DNA of 64,000 nt. Source: Bacteroidales bacterium. GTDB lineage: Bacteria > Bacteroidota > Bacteroidia > Bacteroidales > P3. The position numbers and the translations under genes are program-made. The notes under the pieces are model-generated. The model did no database searches. It saw nothing but the letters and a program-made list of their open reading frames with translations, and was not told where the DNA came from. This document shows, piece after piece, positions 36,594 through 45,721 of the stretch; the first letter of the stretch is position 1, and the number at the start of each line of letters is the position of its first letter. Location of the stretch: positions 1 through 64,000 of the forward strand of contig JAKSMQ010000001.1 of assembly GCA_024400565.1 (NCBI GenBank). Reading direction: 5' to 3'.

Positions 36594-37331
36594 CTAGTCT
36601 GCATCCTTATAGAATGGCCATCGCTCGCGGAAATCGTGCAACTCAGATAGATTGAGGTCTACTATAGCCACCTCCTCCTTGCCCGACTGACAGGTTGTAA
36701 TAGGGAACCCCTTATAGTCAATGGCCGCGCTATCACCCACATAGTCCTTACCTACTCTATTCACACCCACAACATAGCTTTCGTTCTCTATGGCACGGGC
36801 TTTCAATAATGTTGTCCAGGCTTCACGCCGTGATGTAGGCCAATTGGCACAAACAAGCAAGAGGTCGTAATCAAGAGTTTCGTTGCGCAACCACTTGGGG
36901 AAGCGGAGATCATAGCAGATGGCGGGTCGTATATTCCATCCCTTCCAGATGAAAGTTCCCTTGCCATTTCCTGCAGCCAAATCTTCAAACCCTAGATGGA
37001 ACGGATGACGCTTATCGTAGTAGGAATAACTCCCGTCGGGTTTTACAATATGCATACGATTGTGCATCATATCGCCATCACAAACGACCCATGTCCCGAC
37101 AAAAAGAGCCTGCTTACTGGAGGCCATATTGATTGCAAACTGCAAGGTAGGACCATTCTGCTCTTCTGCCATAGCTTTCATATCTGGTCCAAAACCAACG
37201 TTGAAGGTCTCAGGGACAACAAAGATATCTGCCTCTACATTATTAAAGGCATCCTCAACCTTTTGATAGTTGGCCACGGGATTATTCTTTTCGATTCCCA
37301 ATTGAAAGAAGGCTATACGAAGATTCTCCAT
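36594..37331 (-). CDS. Nitrilase-superfamily amidase, probable omega-amidase
   Basis: 245 residues. The catalytic triad Glu-Lys-Cys is present: VVPETFN, YDKRHPF and AICYDLRFP. The gene is close in pattern to omega-amidases/YafV (AFFQLGIEKNN start, VCANWPTSRREAW, GDSAAIDYKG), which hydrolyse 2-oxoglutaramate or 2-oxosuccinamate produced by glutamine transaminases. Cytosolic. It starts 15 bp after the LRR gene stop, so it shares that transcript. Confidence 0.9.
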   Translation of the reverse strand: MENLRIAFFQLGIEKNNPVANYQKVEDAFNNVEADIFVVPETFNVGFGPDMKAMAEEQNGPTLQFAINMASSKQALFVGTWVVCDGDMMHNRMHIVKPDGSYSYYDKRHPFHLGFEDLAAGNGKGTFIWKGWNIRPAICYDLRFPKWLRNETLDYDLLLVCANWPTSRREAWTTLLKARAIENESYVVGVNRVGKDYVGDSAAIDYKGFPITTCQSGKEEVAIVDLNLSELHDFRERWPFYKDAD

Positions 37332-37346
37332 ACTAATGAAAAGGCA

Positions 37347-37922
37347 TTACTTACAGTTACACACATGGTCCCAGCGTTTGCGGGGACGGGGGAGTATCTC
37401 TTCTATGGCTACCTGCTGGTCATAATCGAGTGGGCAGGCACGCATATCAAGCAACTTGAGGGAATAATTAAGTGTAAAGAAAGTAGCAGGAACAGATATT
37501 ACCCCGGTTAGATAGAGAACGAGCTCTTCTAGTTCGGCCAGCTGTCCCATACTCTCAGGCAAATCCAGTATAGGATTACGGCCCAGGTTGAGATACTTCA
37601 AATTAGGAAGAAATCCTATTGAGTCCGGTACAGAATGAAGTCTGTTTCTACAGATGTTGAAACGCTCTAAATTCTGCAAGCGTGCTATTTGGGGAGGAAT
37701 AGAATCGATAAAATTCTTACTGAGATCAAGCTCCGTAAGATTAGTAAAGGTAAATACCTGAGGAGGTATCTGATGCAGACGTTTGTAGTTAAGTTTCAAT
37801 TTATACACCTGCGACGGATCATTTATCTCCTTCAGAGACGTATAAACCCTATCCGGCTGAGCAAAGAGTGAATGTGAAAAAACTACAATGAGGGCAAAAA
37901 TGACAATACGGATTGCTTTCAT
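37347..37922 (-). CDS. Secreted leucine-rich-repeat protein
   Basis: 191 residues. A signal peptide (MKAIRIVIFALIVVFSHSLF) ends before Ala-Gln. Four to five LRRs follow with the 23-residue period (LTELDLSKNFIDSIPPQIAR, LERFNICRNRLHSVPDSIG, LKYLNLGRNPILDLPESM, LEELVLYLTGVISVP). The end (RPRKRWDHVCNCK) is basic and contains two Cys. LRRs bind proteins; the partner is unknown. The start overlaps the ribF stop by 4 bp, so translation is coupled to a cytosolic flavin enzyme, an odd pairing for an exported protein. Confidence 0.85.
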   Translation of the reverse strand: MKAIRIVIFALIVVFSHSLFAQPDRVYTSLKEINDPSQVYKLKLNYKRLHQIPPQVFTFTNLTELDLSKNFIDSIPPQIARLQNLERFNICRNRLHSVPDSIGFLPNLKYLNLGRNPILDLPESMGQLAELEELVLYLTGVISVPATFFTLNYSLKLLDMRACPLDYDQQVAIEEILPRPRKRWDHVCNCK

Positions 37923-38848
37923 ATGGCAAAGGCATTAAGTATCTGTTGTTTATCTGCAGCGAGTTGCCTGGCCAGTTCTTCCGCATTTGCAAAGCGCACT
38001 ATGTCACGAATCCGGTCAAGAAACATCACCTCTATCTCCTGTCCATAAAGGTCTCCGCACTCGCTGAAGATATTAACCTCGAGGGTGCTGCCGTTTTCTT
38101 CAAAGGTTGGTTTAGGTCCGATATTGGCCATTGCAAGACTCTCACCAGTTGACATTATTACTCTTACAGCATACACGCCATCCTTTGGCAAGATACACAA
38201 GCTGTTTTCGGTATTAATATTGGCTGTAGGGAAACCTATCTGACGGCCTACCTGACGACCTTTCTCCACTACTCCTTTCAGGCAGAATGGTTGACCGAGC
38301 ATTTTGTTGGCCAAAACCACATTGCCCTCTTGAATAGCCTGGCGGATTTTGGTTGAGCTGACTACTATACCATCCAGGTCTACGGCAGAATCATGATAAA
38401 TTTCAAACCCCTGCTGTTCGGCAAGGAGAGGCAATTGGTCAAAGTCATTATGCTGTTTGCATCCAAACATATTGTCATAGCCTAGTACCAGCGCTTTCAT
38501 GCCCATACGATTGCAGAGATACTCTCTTGCAAATTGACAGGCTGTCAGTTGTGCAGCCTCAGGAGTAAACTCAATTACCTCCACATGACCTTCGAAACCT
38601 AAGGCCTCGAGAGTCTGTATGCGCTTCTCGTGCGACATAAGCAGACGCATACCATCGCCTTTACCTAAAGCCATTCGGGGATGACGGTCAAAGGTAACCA
38701 CTACGGGAGTAAGATTATGCTCGTCCGCAACACGCTTCAACAACGATAGAAGGTGCCTATGGCCCATATGCACACCATCAAACATGCCTACCGTAACGGC
38801 ACATCCTCCATCTATTCTATTGAGTATATTTATATTATTATCTTTCAT
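37919..38848 (-). CDS. ribF: Bifunctional riboflavin kinase/FAD synthetase
   Basis: About 309 residues from MKDNNINILN. The open frame continues 32 codons upstream, but the -7 element at 38868-38875 lies inside that stretch, which fixes the start here. The FAD synthetase half has AVTVGMFDGVHMGHRHLL and TFDRHPR; the kinase half has GRQIGFPTANI and PKDGVYAVRV. The enzyme makes FMN and FAD from riboflavin. It is the first gene of the operon with the LRR protein, nitrilase and mutS2. Confidence 0.94.
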   Translation of the reverse strand: MKDNNINILNRIDGGCAVTVGMFDGVHMGHRHLLSLLKRVADEHNLTPVVVTFDRHPRMALGKGDGMRLLMSHEKRIQTLEALGFEGHVEVIEFTPEAAQLTACQFAREYLCNRMGMKALVLGYDNMFGCKQHNDFDQLPLLAEQQGFEIYHDSAVDLDGIVVSSTKIRQAIQEGNVVLANKMLGQPFCLKGVVEKGRQVGRQIGFPTANINTENSLCILPKDGVYAVRVIMSTGESLAMANIGPKPTFEENGSTLEVNIFSECGDLYGQEIEVMFLDRIRDIVRFANAEELARQLAADKQQILNAFAI

Positions 38849-38867
38849 CAAGGATGCAATAAGAATG

Positions 38868-38875
38868 CAAAGATA
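38868..38875 (-). promoter_or_regulatory. -7 element of the ribF operon
   Basis: The minus strand reads TATCTTTG 19 bp before the ribF start, implying a leader of about 13 nt. The gap 38849-39275 otherwise holds only a terminator near its other end. Confidence 0.6.
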
Positions 38876-39219
38876 CGAAAACAATCCCACATATAAATAA
38901 ATTGTTTCATTATTATAATAGTTCTTCCTAAAATCAAGAACCACTCACAGACTACTAACACGATTGAATAATCCGATTCTTCCTATACTTATCTTTGTTC
39001 TATGAAGATAGCATCTCAGATTTTCCCCTACAACAAGAGTCTAATTCTTGCGTAGTTTGGAACTCTAATTTAACAATTTGATATAGATAATAGTCATTAC
39101 GCCCATAGAAATTCTTATCTTCGGGCAATAAGATAATTATTCTTACATATTGCCTCCTCATAACGTCCATTAAGAGAGCATACAGATACCATTATTCTAC
39201 CATATTACGTCACAAAAAG

Positions 39220-39253
39220 ACATTACGTTCTGCTGGCTAGCAGAACGTAATGT
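39220..39253 (-). terminator. Terminator of the sugar carrier gene
   Basis: ACATTACGTTCTGCT and AGCAGAACGTAATGT form a perfect 15-bp stem with a 4-nt loop. On the minus strand it is followed by CTTTTTG, directly after the carrier gene stop. Confidence 0.8.
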
Positions 39254-39275
39254 GGAGAATAAGTGTAGGATTAGT

Positions 39276-40532
39276 CTATTCTACAGGAATATCCTTGTTT
39301 ACATTCTTGCTACCTACGAGAGCGTAGAAGAGAATGTAGGCAAAGCCAATGATAATCACCCAATAGCTATTGATGTATCCAACGCTATCGGCAATAAGAT
39401 TCTGCAACCAAGGAATAATACCTCCACCACATACAAGAGCCATAAAGATGCCACTAGCGAGAGAAGTATATTTACCTAAGCCTTCGGTACTGAGATTGAA
39501 TATTGCACCCCACATCACACTGGTGCAGAGGCCGGTAAGGGTCATAAATACAATCTTTACAGGTACCATAGTGTTACGGAAGGAGAATTGCATACTCTCG
39601 GGAATGAATACGAAGCAAAGGATGAAAAGGATGGCCAATGAACTAGCGAAAGTAAGCATAGCACGGCTTGAGACCTTACCGCCAATGGCTGCGCCTATCA
39701 GACGGCCACACATCATCAAGAACCAGTATGCGCCGACAAACCAGCCTGCAATATTAGCTCCGCTCAACTCTGAAAGATAAAGGTTAGCAGTATTAGGAGT
39801 ACCTACCTCTACGCCTACATAAAAGAAGATACCGATGGCTCCAAGAAGGAAATGACGGAATTTGAGGGGAGAGAAGAGATTTGTCTTTTCTTTACCACTC
39901 TTACGGGCAGCTTTCTCCTCGGGAGTTTCCATATGGGGTTCAGGAATCTTCGTGAACATAATTACAATAGCTGCAACCAGGAAGATAGCCATTGCAATAT
40001 AAAGAGCAGGAGCAGCATCGCTTACAGTTGCCTTTGCAGTCTCTCCGCCAATGAGATAACCCAGGAGAATAGGAGCAATAGTACCACCTACAGAATTAAA
40101 AGAACCGCCAATCTGGATGAGCTGGTTACCTTTATTTCCACCTCCGCCGAGGGTGTTGAGCATGGGGTTAACAACGATATTGAGCAGACACATAGAGAAA
40201 CCGGCAACAAGAGCGCCTATCACGTAGATGAGGAAAGAACCGGCAAAACCGCTACAAAGCTGAATGGTCACGCCTACAAAACCTACGATAACAGCTGCCA
40301 TAGAGGTAAATTTGTAACCTTTACGACGCAAAATAAGACCAGCAGGAATACCCATGCAGGCATAGGCAATAAAGTTGGCTAGAGTACCCAACTGAGAAAG
40401 AGCATTACTGGCGCTAAACTGATTCTTAACGATTACGCCCATTGAACCAGCAAAATTAGTCACAAAGGCAATCGAGAAGAAAAGGAGGAACATAACCACG
40501 ATGGGCAATGTGTAGGATTGTTTCTTTTCCAT
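39276..40532 (-). CDS. FucP/GluP/NagP-type sugar MFS transporter
   Basis: 418 residues with 12 predicted membrane helices. The family pattern is FFSIAFVTNFAG, GIPAGLILRRKGYK (loop 2-3), FSMCLLNIVVNPML, GNQLIQIGGSFNSVGGTIAP and LMMCGRLIGAAIGGK. It resembles H+/sugar symporters for fucose, glucose or N-acetylglucosamine. The nearby nagB and NagB-like/PIG-L genes make an amino sugar a reasonable guess, although the ATP synthase genes lie between. A strong terminator follows. Confidence 0.85.
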   Translation of the reverse strand: MEKKQSYTLPIVVMFLLFFSIAFVTNFAGSMGVIVKNQFSASNALSQLGTLANFIAYACMGIPAGLILRRKGYKFTSMAAVIVGFVGVTIQLCSGFAGSFLIYVIGALVAGFSMCLLNIVVNPMLNTLGGGGNKGNQLIQIGGSFNSVGGTIAPILLGYLIGGETAKATVSDAAPALYIAMAIFLVAAIVIMFTKIPEPHMETPEEKAARKSGKEKTNLFSPLKFRHFLLGAIGIFFYVGVEVGTPNTANLYLSELSGANIAGWFVGAYWFLMMCGRLIGAAIGGKVSSRAMLTFASSLAILFILCFVFIPESMQFSFRNTMVPVKIVFMTLTGLCTSVMWGAIFNLSTEGLGKYTSLASGIFMALVCGGGIIPWLQNLIADSVGYINSYWVIIIGFAYILFYALVGSKNVNKDIPVE

Positions 40533-40565
40533 GTATAGTATCTATTAATTATTGATTATTCTATA

Positions 40566-41447
40566 TTATTTCTTTAGGGCTTCACTACCGCTGACAATCT
40601 CGATAATCTCGTTGGTAATGGCAGCTTGGCGGGCTTTGTTGTAGGAGAGTTTTAATTCTTTCAGCAACTCTGTTGCATTATCGGTTGCCTTCTGCATAGC
40701 AGTCATACGGGCACCATGTTCAGCCGCAACAGAATCGAGTACCATCCGATAGAAATGTGAACGCAGATTGAGCGGAATCATCTCGTAGAGAATCTCCTCT
40801 TTGGAAGGCTCAAAAATATAGTCGTTGTTTACTTTTTTCTCCGAACCGGCCTTCTTGGATTTAGGCACAATAGGGAGAAACTGTTCGGTAATGAGTATCT
40901 GCTGGATAGAATTCTTAAACTCGTTGTATATCAACTCCACTTTGTCTATCTGCTTGGTACGGAAACGCTCCATAATATCTTCCGCAAGAACGGATATTTC
41001 TTCAAAAGATGGATTATCCAACACCTCATCGTGACTCTCGAGCGACAAGTCGCTAAAATGGCGAGCCAGATGTTCGCTGGCACGTTTGCCCATAGCAAAA
41101 AGCATGACCTCACTTACGTCTTTCTGAGCCTGGTAATATTTGATTCTTGCGGTAGCCTCTTTGATGACATTGGCGTTGAAAGCGCCACAAAGACCTTTGT
41201 TCGAAGTAACAACCACAAGGAGCACCTTCTCAGCCTTGCGAACCTCGTGATAGGGAGTCTGCACACCATCTTCAATACCTATATCGCCCACTATCTCGGC
41301 CATCATAGCAGCATAGGGGCGCATACCAAAGATTGCATTCTGAGCACGGCGGAATTTAGCAGCCGATACCATTTTCATGGCAGAGGTAATCTGCTGAGTA
41401 CTACTCACCGAGGCTATTCGTGTGCGAACTTCTTTTAGATTGGCCAT
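40566..41447 (-). CDS. atpG: ATP synthase F1 subunit gamma
   Basis: 293 residues. Conserved ends MANLKEVRTRIASVSSTQQI and ARQAAITNEIIEIVSGSEAL form the coiled-coil shaft, and SNKGLCGAFNANV is the family signature. It rotates within the alpha/beta ring. It is the last gene of atpE-F-H-A-G, 80 bp after atpA, with the sugar carrier gene 33 bp downstream. Confidence 0.96.
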   Translation of the reverse strand: MANLKEVRTRIASVSSTQQITSAMKMVSAAKFRRAQNAIFGMRPYAAMMAEIVGDIGIEDGVQTPYHEVRKAEKVLLVVVTSNKGLCGAFNANVIKEATARIKYYQAQKDVSEVMLFAMGKRASEHLARHFSDLSLESHDEVLDNPSFEEISVLAEDIMERFRTKQIDKVELIYNEFKNSIQQILITEQFLPIVPKSKKAGSEKKVNNDYIFEPSKEEILYEMIPLNLRSHFYRMVLDSVAAEHGARMTAMQKATDNATELLKELKLSYNKARQAAITNEIIEIVSGSEALKK

Positions 41448-41527
41448 TTCTATTTCCTGGTTTTTATTGAATATTTGGCATAATACTTTCTAATAAGCTA
41501 ATCTTGCCAAAACTGAATATTCAACAC

Positions 41528-43108
41528 TTATTTTGCATACTTCTCAGCCATATCAAGGGCTACCTGCTTCATGGTTTCAAGGTCCTCATCGACCAGTTTT
41601 CCATTACGCAGATTCTCCATGATAGAAGCATGATTCTGACGCATAAAGAAGAGGAATTCAGTCTCGAAGTTGCGTACCTTGCTTACAGGAACCTTCTGGA
41701 GCAAGCCTTTAGTTCCACAGAAGATGATTGCAATCTGATCCTCTACAGGCATGGGACAATATTGAGGCTGCTTGAGTATCTCTACATTACGGGCGCCTTT
41801 ATCGAGAACAGCCTGAGTAGCAGCATCAAGATCTGAACCGAACTTAGAGAAAGCCTCCAACTCTCGGAACTGAGCCTGGTCAAGTTTGAGAGTACCTGCT
41901 ATCTTCTTCATAGACTTGATCTGAGCCTTACCGCCCACACGACTCACGCTAATACCTACGTTGATTGCCGGACGGACACCCGAGTTAAATAGGTTTGTCT
42001 CGAGGAATATCTGACCGTCAGTAATGGAGATTACGTTGGTAGGAATATAAGCCGAAACGTCGCCAGCCTGAGTCTCAATAATGGGAAGAGCCGTGAGAGA
42101 TCCTCCACCCTTCACCTTGTCCTTAAGGCTGACGGGAAGATCGTTCATCTGGGCTGCAATCTGGTCGTTCTGGATGATGCGTGCCGCACGCTCGAGGAGG
42201 CGTGAATGGAGATAGAATACGTCGCCAGGGTAGGCTTCACGTCCGGGGGGACGACGGAGAAGCAACGACACCTCGCGATAGGCAACTGCCTGCTTGGAGA
42301 GGTCGTCATAGATAACCAGAGCATTTCGGCCTGTATCGCGGAAATATTCTCCGATGGCTGCGCCCGCAAAGGGAGCATAGTATTGCATAGCAGCAGGGTC
42401 GCTGGCTGTTGCAGCCACCACTATAGTATAATCCATAGCACCCTTTTCCTGCAGATTTTTCACCAGGTTGGCGACAGTAGATCCTTTCTGACCGCAGGCT
42501 ACATAGATGCAATATACCGGCTCGCCTTTCTCATAGAACTCACGCTGGTTGATAATGGTATCAATAGCAATAGCTGTCTTACCGGTCTGACGGTCTCCGA
42601 TGATAAGCTCACGCTGACCGCGTCCGATAGGAATCATGGAGTCTATGGCCTTAATACCTGTCTGAAGAGGCTGCGATACAGGCTGGCGGTAGATAACTCC
42701 GGGAGCCTTGCGTTCGAGGGGCATCTCATACAGTTCGCCGGGGATAGGGCCGTTACCGTCAATCGGCTGACCGATTGTATTGATAACGCGACCTACAAGA
42801 CCTTCTCCTACGGGAACAGAGGCAATACGGCGTGTACGCTTCACGATGTCGCCCTCATTGATGGTACTTGATTCGCCAAGCATAACCACACCCACATTGT
42901 CCTCTTCAAGGTTCTGGACAATACCCTGCTCTCCGGTAGAGAACTCCACCAACTCGCCACTCTGGGCATTGTTGAGGCCATAAATGCGGGCAATATTGTC
43001 TCCCACGGTGAGCACGGTACCGACCTCTTCCAGTTGCACATCGAGGTCGACCTCGGCCAGTTGTTTTTTCAGTATCGCCGATACTTCGGCAGGTTTAATC
43101 TCGGTCAT
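41528..43108 (-). CDS. atpA: ATP synthase F1 subunit alpha
   Basis: 526 residues. Walker A is GDRQTGKTA, followed by [29 protein letters not shown] and the signature [13 protein letters not shown]. The N-terminal beta-barrel begins with [14 protein letters not shown]. It forms the non-catalytic nucleotide sites of F1. It has a family-typical length and lies between atpH and atpG. Confidence 0.97.
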   Translation of the reverse strand: MTEIKPAEVSAILKKQLAEVDLDVQLEEVGTVLTVGDNIARIYGLNNAQSGELVEFSTGEQGIVQNLEEDNVGVVMLGESSTINEGDIVKRTRRIASVPVGEGLVGRVINTIGQPIDGNGPIPGELYEMPLERKAPGVIYRQPVSQPLQTGIKAIDSMIPIGRGQRELIIGDRQTGKTAIAIDTIINQREFYEKGEPVYCIYVACGQKGSTVANLVKNLQEKGAMDYTIVVAATASDPAAMQYYAPFAGAAIGEYFRDTGRNALVIYDDLSKQAVAYREVSLLLRRPPGREAYPGDVFYLHSRLLERAARIIQNDQIAAQMNDLPVSLKDKVKGGGSLTALPIIETQAGDVSAYIPTNVISITDGQIFLETNLFNSGVRPAINVGISVSRVGGKAQIKSMKKIAGTLKLDQAQFRELEAFSKFGSDLDAATQAVLDKGARNVEILKQPQYCPMPVEDQIAIIFCGTKGLLQKVPVSKVRNFETEFLFFMRQNHASIMENLRNGKLVDEDLETMKQVALDMAEKYAK

Positions 43109-43194
43109 AGTATTCAGAATTCAGTTAAAGGAGGTTTTCGTAAAGAGGATTAACGATTAGGTTATCGTCATCCCGACCTGATTCAACTGCAAAA

Positions 43195-43752
43195 TTATAG
43201 TTTCTTTTCGTATATATTTTCATCAAACGCCTGGCGCATTTTGCGCAATTTGGTACGCAGACGTGCATCATACATGTTGTTGTCGAAGGTCATACAGAAA
43301 CCGCCCAGCATCTTGTTGTCCACACGGGCGTTGAGTTCGACCTCGTGCTTTGTATAGTCGGCAATCAGCTGCTTGACATCGCTGATAGACTCATCGTCCA
43401 CCTCTACGGCCGTTACCAGTTCGGAATAGATAATGCCGTGATTCTGTCGATAGAGATCAATAAAGGCAGCACTTATACCTTTGAGGTTAATGGTACGACG
43501 CTTCTTTACTACAAAATTGAGAAACAACATAGTCAGTCTGGTCGCTTTCTCTCCGAACAAGTCTTCGAGAATAGCTATCTTCTTCGCTTCCTTTATGACA
43601 GGATTGTTGAAGACAACCACCAGCTCGTGATTCTCGGCGCAAACGCTATTTACAAGCCTCATATCGGCCAAAACCGGCTCCATCTGATCGGTTTCGGCTG
43701 CCAGCTGGTATAGCGCCTTAGCGTAGTTGATATTTATTTTGTACTCAGACAT
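43195..43752 (-). CDS. atpH: ATP synthase F1 subunit delta
   Basis: 185 residues. It has YAKALYQLA at the start, FVVKKRRTINL in the middle and VDNKMLGGFCMTFDNNMYDARLRTKL-type C-terminal signature (split here as NKMLGGFCM and DARLRTKLRKM). The subunit links F1 to the b stalk. The length is usual for the family. Confidence 0.93.
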   Translation of the reverse strand: MSEYKININYAKALYQLAAETDQMEPVLADMRLVNSVCAENHELVVVFNNPVIKEAKKIAILEDLFGEKATRLTMLFLNFVVKKRRTINLKGISAAFIDLYRQNHGIIYSELVTAVEVDDESISDVKQLIADYTKHEVELNARVDNKMLGGFCMTFDNNMYDARLRTKLRKMRQAFDENIYEKKL

Positions 43753-43837
43753 AAATGTTTTCTAGCATTATGTGTGCCTGTTTCAGAACAAGAATCCTGC
43801 AAGAAGTCAATCCTATATTGCCTTACGGCTTGCCAGA

Positions 43838-44335
43838 CTATAGCTTGGTTTTATCCAGTTCGCGGTCGATCAATTCGTTTGCCTTCTGCTTGTCGGAGAG
43901 TTCGCTCTTGAGGAGTTTTTCTGCTATCTCGATGCTGAGATTGGCAATCTGATTCTTCAGATCGTGCATAGCCTTCAGCTTCTCGGATTCGATATTCTCC
44001 CGGGCATTATCAACGATACGGATTGCCTCGGCCGTAGCCCTGTTTCGAGCATCTTCTATTATCTTCTCGCTAGTGAGACGGGCATTGCGTAGCATTTCGT
44101 CGCGTTCCAGTTTGGCCTGTTTCAGCAGGTCTTCATTGTGACTCTGCAACTGACGCATCTCTTCCTTGGCCTTATCGGCAGCATGGAGGGCATCGTTGAT
44201 GGCCGTTTCGCGCTCCTTGAGACTCTTCAACACCATGGGCCATCCGAACTTCATCAGCACGAAAGCCAGAATGCCAAACGAAACGAGCATCCACACCAGG
44301 GTACCAAGACCAGGACTTACTAGAGGGTTATTCAT
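43838..44335 (-). CDS. atpF: ATP synthase Fo subunit b
   Basis: 165 residues. One N-terminal membrane helix (LGTLVWMLVSFGILAFVLMKFGW) is followed by a long charged coiled-coil (LKERETAINDALHAADKAKE and onward). It is the peripheral stalk joining the a subunit with delta. It lies between atpE and atpH. Confidence 0.95.
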   Translation of the reverse strand: MNNPLVSPGLGTLVWMLVSFGILAFVLMKFGWPMVLKSLKERETAINDALHAADKAKEEMRQLQSHNEDLLKQAKLERDEMLRNARLTSEKIIEDARNRATAEAIRIVDNARENIESEKLKAMHDLKNQIANLSIEIAEKLLKSELSDKQKANELIDRELDKTKL

Positions 44336-44418
44336 AGTTATGAATTTGGTTTGAATCTTTCATTAAAAACATCCGAAGCCGCAGTCTGCTGACAGGCAGC
44401 TTCGGACGAAACGCCGAC

Positions 44419-44676
44419 TTATAGAAAAACTATGAGTAAGCAAACTACTACTGCAAAGAAAGATACACCCTCAACTAAGGCGGCAGCAATAATCATGGTG
44501 CTACGGATAGTACCAGCCATTTCGGGCTGACGGGCAATACCTTCCATGGCGCCCTGTCCGATTTTTCCGATACCTAAACCACAACCGATGGTGGCCAAAC
44601 CGGCTCCGATACCAGCTCCGAGATAACCAATAGCGTTACTTGCGACTGCTTGCAGTAAGATTAATAGACTAGTCAT
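44419..44676 (-). CDS. atpE: ATP synthase Fo subunit c
   Basis: 85 residues with two membrane helices joined by the polar loop ARQPE. The proton-binding Glu is in helix 2 (AAALVEGVSFF). The residues around it (VEGV) look like a proton-type rather than a sodium-type ring, which usually shows E-S/T and a Tyr. It is the first gene of this atp cluster, with a promoter directly upstream and no atpB before it. Confidence 0.95.
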   Translation of the reverse strand: MTSLLILLQAVASNAIGYLGAGIGAGLATIGCGLGIGKIGQGAMEGIARQPEMAGTIRSTMIIAAALVEGVSFFAVVVCLLIVFL

Positions 44677-44768
44677 AATTGTATATTTATAAATGTTTCT
44701 TTATATTTTATTGCCATCAAGAGCATTAGGATTATCAATCCTCTATTCTTTACACTCCGATGGAAATG

Positions 44769-44776
44769 CAAAGATA
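44769..44776 (-). promoter_or_regulatory. -7 element of the atpE-F-H-A-G operon
   Basis: The minus strand reads TATCTTTG about 93 bp before atpE, in the 205-bp gap between nagB and atpE. It supports atpE as the first gene of this transcript. Confidence 0.6.
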
Positions 44777-44881
44777 CAAAAAAATTATAATTCAAAAACA
44801 AAATCCTCAAGAAAAGGACAAGAAATCTGAAATAATCGGCTCATCGCATTCTAAACCAGACTCCTGCCTCTCCAGGATTTA

Positions 44882-45676
44882 CTACAGCAACTCGGGGGCC
44901 TCGCGGTCCTTGAAATAGCGGTAGGTCGACACCTTGATTTCTGTTGCCGCATCGTCGTCGCAGACCAGGATTCCATGACGATGGAGCTGAAGAGCCGTAA
45001 TGGTATGGAGATGGGTAAGAGGGCCTTCTACGGCACGCTGAACGGCATCAGCCTTACTATGTCCGGTAGCAAGGATTATGAGTTCGCGGGCATCCAGAAT
45101 GGTATCCACTCCTACCGTGAGAGCAAGACGGGGAACAAGGTCTGTATTGTTGTCGAAAAACCGGCTGTTGGCCACTATTGTGTCCCATGCCAGACTCTTG
45201 ATACGGGTACGCGAACGGAATGAGGAGAAAGGCTCGTTGAACGCAATATGCCCGTCGTTGCCGACTCCTCCAAGAAAGAGGTCGATACCGCCCAACTCGT
45301 TCATACGCTGTTCGTAGGCCTCACATTCAGCCTCGGGGTCGGGAGCATTTCCGTTGAGGATATTGACATTCTCGGGCCTGATGTCGATATGAGAGAAGAA
45401 ATTATCCCACATAAAACGATGATAGCTTTGGGGATGATCCTCGGGCAAGCCTACATACTCGTCCATATTGAATGTCACCACATTCCGGAAGCTTACCTCT
45501 CCACGCCTGCACATTTCTATCAGTCTGGCATACGTAGGCAATGGCGTAGAACCGGTAGGGAGACCCAAAACGAAAGGTCTGTCTGACGAGGCATTATGAC
45601 GGTTGATGGCTTTTGCAATATAGCTGGCCGTCCAACGACCTACCTTTTCGGAATTTTCTTGTATGATAAAACGCAT
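44882..45676 (-). CDS. nagB: Glucosamine-6-phosphate deaminase
   Basis: 264 residues. The active-site motifs are intact: [22 protein letters not shown] (Asp), [13 protein letters not shown] (Asp, His, Glu). The C-terminus is [11 protein letters not shown], close to the E. coli type. It converts glucosamine-6-P to fructose-6-P and ammonia. It starts 45 bp after the NagB-like/PIG-L gene, so the two are probably co-transcribed and serve amino-sugar breakdown. Confidence 0.95.
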   Translation of the reverse strand: MRFIIQENSEKVGRWTASYIAKAINRHNASSDRPFVLGLPTGSTPLPTYARLIEMCRRGEVSFRNVVTFNMDEYVGLPEDHPQSYHRFMWDNFFSHIDIRPENVNILNGNAPDPEAECEAYEQRMNELGGIDLFLGGVGNDGHIAFNEPFSSFRSRTRIKSLAWDTIVANSRFFDNNTDLVPRLALTVGVDTILDARELIILATGHSKADAVQRAVEGPLTHLHTITALQLHRHGILVCDDDAATEIKVSTYRYFKDREAPELL

Positions 45677-45721
45677 TATTCTGAGTTTGTGTTGTGATAA
45701 TGAATAGACTGATCGGATATT

